64,000 bases of DNA from Chloroflexota bacterium (GTDB lineage Bacteria > Chloroflexota > Anaerolineae > Anaerolineales > VGOW01): the NCBI GenBank assembly GCA_016213135.1, contig JACRBQ010000079.1, positions 1 through 64,000 of the forward strand. Reading direction: 5' to 3'. Below, piece after piece: positions 43,677-52,487 of the stretch (position 1 is its first letter; every line of letters starts with the position of its first letter). The notes beneath the pieces were generated by a model. The model had not been told where the DNA came from. It made no database searches and worked only from the letters and a program-made list of their open reading frames with translations. The position numbers and the translations under genes were made by a program.

Positions 43677-44357
43677 ATGAATGAAGCGGTTTTCTCTCGC
43701 AGCAACCGGGCTGCTCTCCACCAGGACGTTTATCAGACCCTCAAATCGGCCATCCTCAAGGGGCGGCTGCAATCCGGCACGCGTCTGCGCGAGGCGGAAA
43801 TCGCCGCGCAAATCGGCACCAGCCGCGCCCCCATCCGCGAGGCACTGCGCCAGCTTGAGCACGAAGGGCTGGTGGTCAATTCGCCCTACAAAGGCACATT
43901 CGTCGCCGTCTTCACCCCTCGCGACAGTCGCGAGTTGTGCTCGGTGCGAAGCCTGCTGGAGGGTCGCGCAGTGGCGGAGGCCATGAAGCGGATCACGCCC
44001 GCCGACCTCGAGCGGCTGGCGAAAATCATGGATGAAATGAGCGCCGTCGCTCGGAAGGACATAGAACTGTGGGAGTTCGTCGAAAAAGACCTCGCCTTCC
44101 ACGAAGAAATTTGCCGCCTCTCCGGCAACGAGCGGCTTTTCAGAATCTGGTCCACTCTCGCTTCTCAAACACTGCTCTACTTGGTGATGGTCACCGAGGC
44201 TTATCTCGACCGTGAAGCGGTGGCCCGCACCCACGTTCCGGCGTTCGAGGCCATCCGCGCCGGAGATACCGGGCGGGCGCAAGCGGCACTGCAATATGCA
44301 ATCGAGTCGGTGGGCGAAGACATGGCGCGGCGGTTGGAGCAGGCCCATGAGCGGTGA
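43677..44357 (+). CDS. GntR family (FadR/FCD) transcriptional regulator
   Basis: A 226-aa regulator with an N-terminal winged helix-turn-helix (LREAEIAAQIGTSRAPIREA then LRQLEHEGLV) and a C-terminal FCD domain (from about residue 85, with His in AFHEEICRLSGN and later AIRAGDTGRAQ), which usually binds a carboxylic acid or acyl-CoA with a metal. It is the first gene of the operon and overlaps meaB by 11 bp, so it probably represses the operon until the substrate is present. A good operator candidate overlaps the promoter. Confidence 0.92.
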   Translation: MNEAVFSRSNRAALHQDVYQTLKSAILKGRLQSGTRLREAEIAAQIGTSRAPIREALRQLEHEGLVVNSPYKGTFVAVFTPRDSRELCSVRSLLEGRAVAEAMKRITPADLERLAKIMDEMSAVARKDIELWEFVEKDLAFHEEICRLSGNERLFRIWSTLASQTLLYLVMVTEAYLDREAVARTHVPAFEAIRAGDTGRAQAALQYAIESVGEDMARRLEQAHER

Positions 44358-45339
44358 ACCGAGGCCGCTCCATTCCCGCAGGGATGATCCTCAAGCGCTG
44401 GCGGCAGGTGTGCGGCGCGGAGACCTGCGCACGATCGCGCGGCTGATCACGTTTGCCGAGCGGGACGAGGCCGCCGTGGCCCAAGTCATGCCGCTTCTTC
44501 AGCCGCATACGGGCCGCGCTCACATTGTCGGCATCACCGGCGCGCCCGGCTGCGGCAAAAGCACCCTGGTGGATCAGGTGATCGCCATCGCCCGCGCCGC
44601 GACTCTGCGCGTCGGCGTTGTAGCCGTGGATCCCTCCAGCCCGTTCACACGCGGAGCCATCCTGGCCGACCGCCTGCGAATGCAACGGCACAGCACCGAC
44701 ACGGGAACCTTCATTCGCAGCCTGGCCTCGCGCGACGAGTTGGGCGGACTCTCGGCGGCCACGTGGGACACAGTGCGCATTCTCGACGCCGCCGGTTATG
44801 ACGTCATTCTCATCGAGACGGTGGGGGCCGGGCAGTTGGAGACAGATATCGTCGCCGGAGCGCACACGGTCGTCGTCGTGGCCGTGCCCGGGCTGGGCGA
44901 TTCGATTCAGGCGATCAAAGCGGGGCTGATGGAGATTGCCGATATCTTCGTCGTCAACATGGCCGACCGCCCCGACGCGGCGCAGGTCGTCAACGATTTG
45001 CGCGACATGCTGCGATTGAATCCCGATCACCCCACGTGGGAAATTCCCATCTTGACTACGGTGGCCACAGTGGGGGCCGGGCTGCCGGAGCTATGGGCGG
45101 CCATTGAGCGGCACCGCGCAAATTTGCGCGAGAGCGGAGCATGGGCCGGGCGGTTGAAGAATCAGGCGCGGGCCGAATTGCTGAAGAGTCTAGATCGCCA
45201 GTGGCATCATCACGTGCAAGAACGTGTGGCGGCAAGCGGTAGTCTGGCGCGACTGGCGGAAGAGGTGGCGTCAAAGCGGTTGGATACGCACTCTGCCGCA
45301 ACGCTGTTGTGGGAGGAGCTTGGATGGAAACAAAGGTGA
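44347..45339 (+). CDS. MeaB/ArgK-type G-protein chaperone of the B12 mutase
   Basis: A 330-aa P-loop GTPase that guards B12-dependent acyl-CoA mutases and assists cofactor loading. Walker A is GAPGCGKS (65-72), with VAVDPSSPFTRGAILADR and ETVGAGQLETDI following, all MeaB blocks. The base-recognition motif, usually NKAD, reads NMAD (204-207), so guanine specificity may be weakened. It overlaps gntR by 11 bp and the mutase large-subunit gene by 16 bp, a tight arrangement that fits its role with the encoded mutase. Confidence 0.92.
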   Translation: MSGEPRPLHSRRDDPQALAAGVRRGDLRTIARLITFAERDEAAVAQVMPLLQPHTGRAHIVGITGAPGCGKSTLVDQVIAIARAATLRVGVVAVDPSSPFTRGAILADRLRMQRHSTDTGTFIRSLASRDELGGLSAATWDTVRILDAAGYDVILIETVGAGQLETDIVAGAHTVVVVAVPGLGDSIQAIKAGLMEIADIFVVNMADRPDAAQVVNDLRDMLRLNPDHPTWEIPILTTVATVGAGLPELWAAIERHRANLRESGAWAGRLKNQARAELLKSLDRQWHHHVQERVAASGSLARLAEEVASKRLDTHSAATLLWEELGWKQR

Positions 45340-47051
45340 CAAGCGCAACCGGAAAAGATGGGCGCGACACAGACGCTGCCGTGGAGGCCATAGCGCAGGC
45401 ACACGAGGAATGGAGGCGCGCGGTGCTTCAGGCCAGTCTCCAGCGATTCTCCCGCCGCAAGCCGGGCTTCGCCACCCTCTCCGGTATCCCGATCAACGAT
45501 TTATACACGCCCGCCGACCTTGGCCATCAAGATTTCGCGCGCGACATCGGCTTTCCCGGCCAGTATCCGTACACACGCGGCGTGCATGCCACGATGTACC
45601 GTAGCCGGCTGTGGACGATCCGGCAGGTGGCCGGGTTCGGCTCGGCGGAGGACACCAACCAGCGCTACAAGTATTTGCTTGCTCACGGCGAGACCGGCCT
45701 CTCGACCGATTTTGATCTGCCGACGCTGCTCGGACGCGACTCCGATCACCTGCTGGCAATGGCCGAGGTCGGCAAGATTGGCGTGGCGATAGACACACTG
45801 CGCGACGCGCACATTCTGTGGGACGGCATCCCGCTCGGCGAGGTCAGCACCTCGATGACGATCACCTCCCCGGCCTTCGTGTTGACGGCAATGTACGAGG
45901 CCACCGCCGCGGCGCAGGGCGTGTCTGCCGACCGCGTGACCGGCACGGCGCAGGCCGACATTCTCAAAGAGTACACGGCGCAGAATGAATACATCTATCC
46001 ACCCGAACCGTCGGTGCGGCTGGTGGTGGATTTGATGGAGTATTGCGCGCGCCGCCTCCCGCGCTTCAACCCGGTCAGCGTCAGCGGCTACCACATCCGG
46101 GAGGCCGGGGCTACCGCCGCACAGGAGTTGGCTTTCACATTGGCAGACGGCTATACCTATGCTAAAGCCGCCGTGGATCGCGGGTTGGACGTGGACGCCT
46201 TGCCGCCGCGCATTTCTTTCTTCTTCGACGTTCACATTGATTTCTTTGAAGAGATCGCCAAACTGCGGGCTGCCCGGCGCATTTGGGCGCGGATGATGCG
46301 CGAGAAACTCGGCGCGCGCGACCCGCGCTCGTGGATGCTGCGCATGCACTGCCAGACGGCCGGCGTGTCGTTGACCGCGCAGCAGGTGGAGAACAACATC
46401 GTGCGCACGACGGTGGAGGCGCTGGCGGCCGTGCTGGGCGGCACGCAATCACTGCACACGAACTCGATGGACGAAGCCTTTCAAATTCCGTCCGAGAAGG
46501 CGATCAAGATCGCCGTCCGCACTCAGCAGATTCTCGCGCACGAAACCGGCGCCGCCGACGTGGTAGACCCGCTGGCCGGGTCGTACTACGTCGAGTCGCT
46601 CACCAACCGCATCGAAGAGGAGGCCTGGTCGCTGATGAATGAGATCGAGCGCCGAGGCGGCATGGTGGCCTGCATCGAGGCCGGGTTCATCCAAAAACAA
46701 ATCGCCAACAGCGCCGCCGATTTCCAGCGCGCGGTCGAGGCCGGGGAGCAGACCATCGTCGGCATGAACGCCTACGTCGAAGAGGAGAGCGGCGAGTTGA
46801 GCGACGACCTGTTCTTTCAGGTTGACCCGGCCACCACCGAGCGGCAGATCGCCCGCCTGCGGCAAGTGCGCGCCGAGCGGCGTGGCGCGGATGTAAGCCG
46901 CGCGCTGTCGGAGTTGAAGCAGGCGGCGAAGAATGGCCGCAACATCATGCCCTCCGTGACCGACGCCGTGACCGCTTACGCCACCATCGGCGAGATATGC
47001 GACGTTCTGCGCGAGGTGTTTGGCGAATATAAGGCGTTGTCCATTTTCTGA
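45324..47051 (+). CDS. B12-dependent acyl-CoA mutase large subunit, 2-hydroxyisobutyryl-CoA mutase-like
   Basis: A 575-aa catalytic subunit without a B12 domain. CoA and substrate blocks (PYTRGVHATMYRSRLWTIRQ, TSTSMTI-type strand, SGYHIREAG, GGTQSLHTNSMDEAF) show the methylmalonyl-CoA mutase superfamily. The three residues that choose the substrate differ from methylmalonyl-CoA mutase: RQVAGF has Val102 (Tyr in MCM), LSTDFDLPT has Asp129 (Ala in MCM), and KEYTAQNEYIYPP has Gln220 (Arg in MCM). The pattern Ile/Asp/Gln with the same spacing (27 and 118 residues) is that of 2-hydroxyisobutyryl-CoA mutase HcmA (Ile90, Asp117, Gln208, from memory). Start ATG 45324 follows GGGAGG. Confidence 0.88.
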   Translation: METKVTSATGKDGRDTDAAVEAIAQAHEEWRRAVLQASLQRFSRRKPGFATLSGIPINDLYTPADLGHQDFARDIGFPGQYPYTRGVHATMYRSRLWTIRQVAGFGSAEDTNQRYKYLLAHGETGLSTDFDLPTLLGRDSDHLLAMAEVGKIGVAIDTLRDAHILWDGIPLGEVSTSMTITSPAFVLTAMYEATAAAQGVSADRVTGTAQADILKEYTAQNEYIYPPEPSVRLVVDLMEYCARRLPRFNPVSVSGYHIREAGATAAQELAFTLADGYTYAKAAVDRGLDVDALPPRISFFFDVHIDFFEEIAKLRAARRIWARMMREKLGARDPRSWMLRMHCQTAGVSLTAQQVENNIVRTTVEALAAVLGGTQSLHTNSMDEAFQIPSEKAIKIAVRTQQILAHETGAADVVDPLAGSYYVESLTNRIEEEAWSLMNEIERRGGMVACIEAGFIQKQIANSAADFQRAVEAGEQTIVGMNAYVEEESGELSDDLFFQVDPATTERQIARLRQVRAERRGADVSRALSELKQAAKNGRNIMPSVTDAVTAYATIGEICDVLREVFGEYKALSIF

Positions 47052-47062
47052 GGAGAGATCGA

Positions 47063-47473
47063 ATGTCTGATCCAATCATCCGCGTCGTCGTGGCAAAACC
47101 GGGTATGGACGGCCACGACCGGGGAGCCAAGATCATCGCCCGCGCTTTCAGAGACGCCGGGATGGAAGTGATTTACACCGGCATTTTTCAGACGCCGGAG
47201 CAGATCGTGAGTGCCGTGATCCAAGAGGATGCCGACGTGTTGGGATTGAGCATCCTCTCCGGCGCGCACGTTCATTACGCGCAAGAAATCTCGCGTCTAT
47301 TGCGAGAACAGGGAGCCGACGACGTGCTTTTTGTGATGGGCGGCACCATATCGAAGGCTGACCGCCCCCGCCTCAACGAATTGGGCGTGGCGGCCGTGTT
47401 CGGCCCGGGCGCGCGCACCGGCGACGTAGTGAAGTTCGTCCGCGATTGGGCGGCGGAGCATAGGGCTGCATAA
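47063..47473 (+). CDS. B12-binding small subunit of the acyl-CoA mutase
   Basis: A 136-aa cobalamin-binding subunit. The base-off B12 motif D-x-H-x-x-G is GMDGHDRGAK (D16, H18, G21), followed by the LSILSGAH and VMGGTI loops that hold the nucleotide tail. It starts 11 bp after the large-subunit gene with GAGGAG upstream. The separate large and small subunits are the arrangement of isobutyryl- and 2-hydroxyisobutyryl-CoA mutases, unlike the fused MCM. Length is normal. Confidence 0.93.
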   Translation: MSDPIIRVVVAKPGMDGHDRGAKIIARAFRDAGMEVIYTGIFQTPEQIVSAVIQEDADVLGLSILSGAHVHYAQEISRLLREQGADDVLFVMGGTISKADRPRLNELGVAAVFGPGARTGDVVKFVRDWAAEHRAA

Positions 47474-47504
47474 TGATATACGTGGCTCTACTGAAAAAGG
47501 CTCA

Positions 47505-47580
47505 TTTGAACCGCGAAGCCGCCAAGAACGCGAAGAAAAACAAGAGCGAATCCTTTGCGCTCTTCGCGCCTTCGCGGTGA
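47505..47580. repeat. GCGAAG phrase repeat with inverted copy
   Basis: ACCGCGAAG at 47510-47518 pairs with CTTCGCGGT at 47570-47578; between them are CGCGAAGAAAAAC and CTCTTCGCGC units. It fills the gap between the mutase small subunit and the ligase genes and is a variant of the blocks at 49152-49320 and 53330-53374. Confidence 0.75.
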
Positions 47581-47606
47581 GATCGCAGTTTTATCAGGAG
47601 AGCCAT

Positions 47607-49151
47607 ATGTGGTTCATTGGCGACATTGCGCGGCGCAACGCTCAGGTCTTCGCCGCCAAGTGGGGCGTGGTTGAAGGCGACACGCGGCTGACGCACAGGC
47701 AGGTCAACGAGCGAGCCAACAGCCTGGCGCATGGTCTCCGCCAGTTGGGGATCGAGAAGGGAGATCGCGTCGCGCTGTTGAGCCGCAACGATTATCGCTT
47801 CGTCGAGATGTATTTCGGGCTTCCGAAGATCGGCGCGATCTTTGTTCCCCTCAATTTCTGGTCGTCGGACGAAGACCTGGTCTACGTTCTGACCCAGTGC
47901 CAGGCGGCGGCGTTGGTGCTGTCCGCCGAATTCCGGGAAACGGTCGAGCGCATCCGGCCCCGGATACCAACCGCGCGGCTTTTGATCGTGATGGCGGATT
48001 CGCCGGTTTCAGAAATGATCTCCTACGAGTCGCTTGCCAGCGGCCACCCCGTTCACGAGCCGGAAGCCGATCTCCATTCGGACGACGACACCCTCATCTT
48101 GTACACCAGCGGCAGCACGGGCCGACCCAAGGGGGCCGTGTACACCCATCGCGGGCTGTTGCACACGGCGATGATCATGTCCATCGAATTGGGCCTGCGC
48201 GATACGGAAATCACCCTGCACTTTCTTCCTCTTTTCTCTTCCAATCTCGAACAACTACTGCCGTTGAGCCTGATGGGCGCGACGCACGTCATTCTGCGCA
48301 AGTTCGACCCATCACTGGTGTGGGACACGGTGGCGCGCGAAAAGGTCACCCATTTCGACGCCGTGCCGACGACGATGCGTTTGCTTCTGCAATACCCCGG
48401 CCTCGGACACGTTGACACCGCCTCTCTGCGACTGGTCTCGTATGCCTCCGAGCCGATGCCGGCGGTGACGATCACCGCCTGGCTGGAGACGTTCGCGCGC
48501 GTCGAGGCGGTTCAGTTTTACGGGATGATCGAGTTTCTGTGCATCGCCGGGCAGAAGCCGTGGGAACAGCTTTCGCGCATCGGGACAGTGGGCAGGCCGA
48601 TGCCTGGTACACTCATCCGTGTCGTGGACGAAGAGGGGCAGGATGTTCCGTCGGGGGAGGCGGGCGAAGTAATCGCGCGGAGCGATTGCGGCATGCGTGG
48701 ATACTGGGATGCGCCCGAACTGACGGCGCAGGCGATGGGCAATGGCTGGATTGTCACCGGCGATCTGGGGCGGCTGGATGCGGACGGTTATCTGACGCTG
48801 GTGGGGCGCAAGAAAGAGATCATCATCAGCGGAGGGATGAAAGTAGTGCCAACTGAAACGGAAGCGGCTCTGTACCGGCATCCCGCCGTGTCGGAAGCGG
48901 CGGTGATTGGCCGGCCGGACGCGACCTGGGGCGAGGCGGTGCACGCGGTGGTGGCGCTCAAGCCGGGCGCGTCCGTCACCGCCGACGAACTGATCCAATT
49001 CTGCGGCCAGCATTTGGCCGGATACAAAAAACCGCGCTCCATCGAATTTCTTCCCTCGCTGCCCAAAACCGGCATCGGCAAAATCGCCCGCCGGGCGTTG
49101 AGGGATCGGTTTCTGACAGACGCGACAACTGCCGACCGCGAAGATATTTGA
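47607..49151 (+). CDS. Acyl-CoA synthetase (AMP-binding family)
   Basis: A 514-aa adenylate-forming ligase that activates a carboxylic acid to its CoA thioester with ATP. The ATP motif is YTSGSTGRPKGAV (TSGSTGRPKG at 167-176), with FYGMIEFLC (A5-like), TGDLGRLDADGYLTLVGRKKE and the C-terminal Lys in PKTGIGKIARRAL. It lies downstream of the mutase genes in the same direction, as in 2-hydroxyisobutyrate-degrading clusters where a ligase (HCL) makes the mutase substrate. The start at ATG 47607 has AGGAG upstream. The acid is not certain. Confidence 0.9.
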   Translation: MWFIGDIARRNAQVFAAKWGVVEGDTRLTHRQVNERANSLAHGLRQLGIEKGDRVALLSRNDYRFVEMYFGLPKIGAIFVPLNFWSSDEDLVYVLTQCQAAALVLSAEFRETVERIRPRIPTARLLIVMADSPVSEMISYESLASGHPVHEPEADLHSDDDTLILYTSGSTGRPKGAVYTHRGLLHTAMIMSIELGLRDTEITLHFLPLFSSNLEQLLPLSLMGATHVILRKFDPSLVWDTVAREKVTHFDAVPTTMRLLLQYPGLGHVDTASLRLVSYASEPMPAVTITAWLETFARVEAVQFYGMIEFLCIAGQKPWEQLSRIGTVGRPMPGTLIRVVDEEGQDVPSGEAGEVIARSDCGMRGYWDAPELTAQAMGNGWIVTGDLGRLDADGYLTLVGRKKEIIISGGMKVVPTETEAALYRHPAVSEAAVIGRPDATWGEAVHAVVALKPGASVTADELIQFCGQHLAGYKKPRSIEFLPSLPKTGIGKIARRALRDRFLTDATTADREDI

Positions 49152-49322
49152 ACCGCAAAGGCGCAAAGAGCGCAAAGGAAGATTAAGAATTGATATTACT
49201 CAGTGCCACACGCGAAGCGTTCGACTGCGCGGCGGGCAGCACGCTACGCGTGAAAGGAGCGAAGCGCAGTTGAAGAAGCCGCCCGCCTGCCCCTGCAAGG
49301 GGGTTGCGTCTTTGCGGTGAGG
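49152..49322. repeat. GCAAAG phrase repeats in a gap of the mutase operon
   Basis: AACCGCAAAGGCGCAAAGAG at about 49151-49170 is mirrored by GTCTTTGCGGT at about 49308-49318, spanning most of the 197-bp gap. The interior holds GCGAAGCG units and a CCCTGCAAGGGG hairpin. No gene fits between. Confidence 0.7.
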
Positions 49323-49348
49323 TCTTGATTGCGGTTGGAGGCCGCGCT

Positions 49349-49735
49349 ATGCCATCACTGATTCGAGTTCGCATGTCGGCGCACGACGCGCACTATGGCG
49401 GCAATCTGGTGGACGGGGCGCGCGTGCTGCAACTTTTCGGCGACGTAGGCACCGAGATTTGCATCCGCAACGACGGAGACGAGGGGTTGTTCCGCGCTTA
49501 CCGCGATATTGAGTTCTTGGCCCCGGTGTACGCCGGTGACTATCTCGAAGTTCGCGGCGAACTGACGCGCGTGGGACGCACGTCGCGCGACATTCTACTG
49601 ACCGCGCACAAAGTCATCGCCGCCGAATACGAGAAGGGCGACTCCTGCGCCCGCGTTCTCGACGAGCCGGTGCTGGTGTGTAAGGCGACGGGGATATGCG
49701 TGGTGACGGCGGACAGGCAAAAGCGCTCAGGTTAG
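49349..49735 (+). CDS. 3-aminobutyryl-CoA ammonia-lyase-like hotdog-fold protein
   Basis: A 128-aa hotdog-fold protein. The stretch [20 protein letters not shown] continuing [19 protein letters not shown] and [17 protein letters not shown] matches, as I recall it, 3-aminobutyryl-CoA ammonia-lyase (Kal) of lysine fermenters, which converts L-3-aminobutyryl-CoA to crotonyl-CoA and ammonia. The GDEGLFRAY block is especially characteristic. The start is the ATG at 49349 after GGTTGGAG. It is the last gene of the mutase operon and its stop overlaps that of the converging quinate-type gene by 3 bp. Other lysine-fermentation genes are absent from the window. Confidence 0.8.
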   Translation: MPSLIRVRMSAHDAHYGGNLVDGARVLQLFGDVGTEICIRNDGDEGLFRAYRDIEFLAPVYAGDYLEVRGELTRVGRTSRDILLTAHKVIAAEYEKGDSCARVLDEPVLVCKATGICVVTADRQKRSG

Positions 49736-50631
49736 TTCAGCTTTTGCAACTGCGGCTGAAAGCCCAACTTGTCCAGCAACTCATTCAATTCGTCGAGTGT
49801 CAGCTTTCGCCCCTTGCCCGAAATGGCGACGAGGGCGGCTTCGATCATGTTCGTTCCAAAGGAGCGGTCTTCCATCACCGGCGTGGTCGTCACCAAGTGG
49901 CGCACTCCGGCGGCGCGGAAGATTTGCACGTCTTCCAGCGTGGTGGTGTTGGTGCAGATCGTTTTGCCGTCCAAACGCGCGGGCATGAAGCGTTTGATGA
50001 AGTGACAGTCCCCGGCGATCACCGTTCCCCACTCGTACCATTTGCCAAATTTGGGCGTGTTCTTTTCCTGCTTCTCGCCGGTGGGGTAAAGCATTTCAAA
50101 CGGCATGCGCCCCACCACCGGCATAAGGATCGCCGCCAGCCGCTTGAGGGCGGTTTCGGAGCGGATCGGAATCGGAATGTCGAGGGCAAACATCAGATCG
50201 CCAAATACACATTCGTACTTAGCGTCTAAGAACGATTTGGTCATGCCCCAGCGATCCACGCCGGCCGTGAACAGCACGCGTTTGGGTTGAATCTCCGCGC
50301 CGATGCTATTTTCGATGAAGGCCGCGACGCGGCGCTCCAGCGTGTTCTTCACGCCCGTGCCATCCACCAGCGGCGTTTGTTTCACGAAGCGCACCATCGG
50401 CTGCACTGAAAAAAACGGATACCATTTGGTATCGGCCATCACGCCCAGGTCGGCGCCCCCCACGCCAAAGGCATCCACTTTGCCGTCCAACTCCTTATAC
50501 ATTTGGGCAGCCCTTTCCATATCGCCATCGGCGCCAATACGCTCGATGCGGATGGGCTGGCCGAGCAGGGTGGTTTCGATGGTCTTGTCGCGTTTGGACG
50601 ATCCGAGGCTGATGCTGACAGCGCGTTTCAT
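49732..50631 (-). CDS. Conserved protein of the type often annotated quinate 5-dehydrogenase
   Basis: A 299-aa soluble protein. The start [20 protein letters not shown] and the block [20 protein letters not shown] are typical of a family often annotated quinate 5-dehydrogenase in Chloroflexota and Thermus genomes, but I see no canonical Rossmann GxGxxG and know of no experimental proof. The start is the ATG at 50631, overlapping the stop of the GNAT-like gene (ATGA). It is the third gene of a minus-strand cluster with an MFS transporter and a GNAT-like protein. Function is left open. Confidence 0.65.
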   Translation of the reverse strand: MKRAVSISLGSSKRDKTIETTLLGQPIRIERIGADGDMERAAQMYKELDGKVDAFGVGGADLGVMADTKWYPFFSVQPMVRFVKQTPLVDGTGVKNTLERRVAAFIENSIGAEIQPKRVLFTAGVDRWGMTKSFLDAKYECVFGDLMFALDIPIPIRSETALKRLAAILMPVVGRMPFEMLYPTGEKQEKNTPKFGKWYEWGTVIAGDCHFIKRFMPARLDGKTICTNTTTLEDVQIFRAAGVRHLVTTTPVMEDRSFGTNMIEAALVAISGKGRKLTLDELNELLDKLGFQPQLQKLN

Positions 50632-51131
50632 GGGGTGATCCTTTCTCCCAGATAGATCACAGAGGCATAGAGGTGGAAGCCGCACGCTTCGGCAGCGCGG
50701 CGCGCGGCTCGCTGGTACAAGGGGATGCTGCACATCGGGATGCCGTCGGCCCGGTTGAGTTCGCTTTCAAATTCCGGCACGACCTCGCCGCAGGGTATCC
50801 AATAGAGGCCGTTGCAGCGGCCGCTCGGGGCTTCGGCGACCAGCACGGCTTCGGGGCCGCGCAGGGGCAGGGCAAAGTCGGCCGTGGCTGCCCTGAGCCG
50901 GCTCGGCTCGAAGGCCTGCGCCGGGTTGCGTGTGCCCACCGATTGCCGCAGCGCTTCGGCGATGGGCGGGGCGGCCGCGATAATACAAGTCTTGTCGAGC
51001 AGGCACACCACGGCGCCGGTGCGCGCGGGGTCGGAGATGAAGTGGTTGGTTTGGGAATGGAGGTCGCCCGGTTGGCAGCGCAAGAATGCGGCCCAGTGCG
51101 CATCGAGTCGGACAAGAAAGTCGGGCGACAT
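50628..51131 (-). CDS. GNAT-like acetyltransferase-family protein, short
   Basis: A 167-aa protein with the look of a small GNAT: an N-terminal 'HWAAFLRCQPGDL' segment seen before GNAT domains in related phyla and a last helix-strand AARRAAEACGFHLYASVIYL like the C-terminal part of the fold. The acetyl-CoA loop (R/Q-x-x-G-x-G/A) is not evident, so activity is unclear. It has a 4-bp overlap with the following gene and lies 32 bp after the MFS gene. Confidence 0.5.
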   Translation of the reverse strand: MSPDFLVRLDAHWAAFLRCQPGDLHSQTNHFISDPARTGAVVCLLDKTCIIAAAPPIAEALRQSVGTRNPAQAFEPSRLRAATADFALPLRGPEAVLVAEAPSGRCNGLYWIPCGEVVPEFESELNRADGIPMCSIPLYQRAARRAAEACGFHLYASVIYLGERITP

Positions 51132-51163
51132 CGTGGGCCACTTTACTACGCTTCCGGCGATTG

Positions 51164-52420
51164 TCAATCAGCGCTTGCCGTCGCGGCAGGCGGAATGGGC
51201 TGCTGACTGTAACGCCAAAGCTGGGGCCACCGCCGCGCCACCCATAGCGTAACTGCGATGCAGGCCACGCCGCCGGATATGACGGAGAAGGGCGCGCCCA
51301 GCCAGGCGGCCACCAGCCCGGCTTCCATTTCGCCCAGTTGCGGCCCGCCCATAAAGAACATCATGTTTACCGACACCATGCGCCCGCGCAGGTGGTCGGG
51401 CGTGTGGAGCTGGCGCAGGGTGCTGCGGATGACCGTGCTGACGGTGTCGGCGGCGCCGGTGAGGGCCAGCGCCAAAAATGCCGCGACAAAGACGGTCGAG
51501 AATCCAAAGAGCACAGTGGCCGACCCATAGATGAGCACGGCCATGATAAGCACCGGGCCTTGCTTGTTGATGGTGCGCACAAAGGTGAGGATGAAGGCGG
51601 CCACCAACGCGCCCACTGCCGCGGCGGCATACAGCCAGCCGTAGCCGGCCGGGCCGACGTGCAGAATGTCTTTGGCGTAAATGGGCAGCAGGGCGTTGGC
51701 CGAGGAGAAGAAGGTGGCTATGAAGTCCAGCAACATGGTGGACAGGATGATGGGTGTGCGCCGCACAAAGCGCAGGCCCTCCAGCGCGGCGCCAACGCTC
51801 ACCGCCGGGCGATCGGCCCTGGCGATGGTAGGCCGCACATGCATAGCCAGCAAGGCGACGATGACGGCGAGGAACGAGGCGGCGTTGAACCAGTAGGCCC
51901 ACTGCACGCCCGCCTGTGCGATGACGGTGCCGGCCAGGGCCGGGCCGGCGACGGATGCGGCTTGCATCATGGTGGAGTTGACGCTAAAGGCATTGGGCAG
52001 GTCTTCGCGAGGGACGAGGTTGGGGATGAGCGACTGCCGCGCCGGGAGGTCAAACGCGCCAAAGGCGGAGGAGAGGGCGGCAAGCAGATAGATGGGCCAC
52101 ACGGCTTTGGCGCCGCTCACGGCCAGCAGGCCCAGCAGCGCGGCGCATACGGCCATGCCCGTTTGGGTGAACATCATCAGCTTGCGGCGATCAAATCGAT
52201 CGGCGGCGAGGCCGCTGACGAGCGACAAGCCCACTACGGGCACGATGCGCACCAACCCAACCAGGCCTAACGCCACCGGCTGGTGGGTGACGTCGTACAC
52301 GTGCCATAGGATGGCGGCGGTTTGCATCATGGAACCGGAGGCCGAGATTAACTGGCCCAGCCAGAGGAGACGGAAGTCGCGGTGACGCAGGGCGGGAGGG
52401 AAGGAGGTGAAAAGGCGCAT
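51164..52420 (-). CDS. MFS transporter, EntS-like
   Basis: A 418-aa major facilitator with 12 predicted helices. The N-terminal RDFRLLWLGQLISASGSMM, the cytoplasmic loop GLAADRFDRRKLMMFTQ (motif A) and ALSSAFGAFDLPARQSLIPNLVP are typical of the EntS/MFS_3 group that exports siderophores or drugs. The start is the ATG at 52420; an extension to 52624 would read through heptamer repeats and over nadE and is rejected. Substrate unknown. Confidence 0.9.
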   Translation of the reverse strand: MRLFTSFPPALRHRDFRLLWLGQLISASGSMMQTAAILWHVYDVTHQPVALGLVGLVRIVPVVGLSLVSGLAADRFDRRKLMMFTQTGMAVCAALLGLLAVSGAKAVWPIYLLAALSSAFGAFDLPARQSLIPNLVPREDLPNAFSVNSTMMQAASVAGPALAGTVIAQAGVQWAYWFNAASFLAVIVALLAMHVRPTIARADRPAVSVGAALEGLRFVRRTPIILSTMLLDFIATFFSSANALLPIYAKDILHVGPAGYGWLYAAAAVGALVAAFILTFVRTINKQGPVLIMAVLIYGSATVLFGFSTVFVAAFLALALTGAADTVSTVIRSTLRQLHTPDHLRGRMVSVNMMFFMGGPQLGEMEAGLVAAWLGAPFSVISGGVACIAVTLWVARRWPQLWRYSQQPIPPAATASAD

Positions 52421-52426
52421 AAATGG

Positions 52427-52485
52427 AAACGATGAATGATGAACGCGGAACGATGAACGGGGTTTTCGTTCATCATTCATCGTTT
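52427..52485. repeat. 19-bp perfect inverted heptamer repeat
   Basis: Arms at 52427-52445 and 52467-52485 are exact complements built of GATGAAT/GATGAAC units around a 21-nt loop. It lies between the stop of nadE and the start of the MFS gene on the minus strand. Confidence 0.85.
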
Positions 52486-52487
52486 GC

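Noticed and set aside
45324..47051. Annotation as methylmalonyl-CoA mutase
   Set aside because: The Tyr and Arg that bind the substrate carboxylate are Val102 and Gln220, and Asp129 replaces Ala, so the standard substrate is unlikely.
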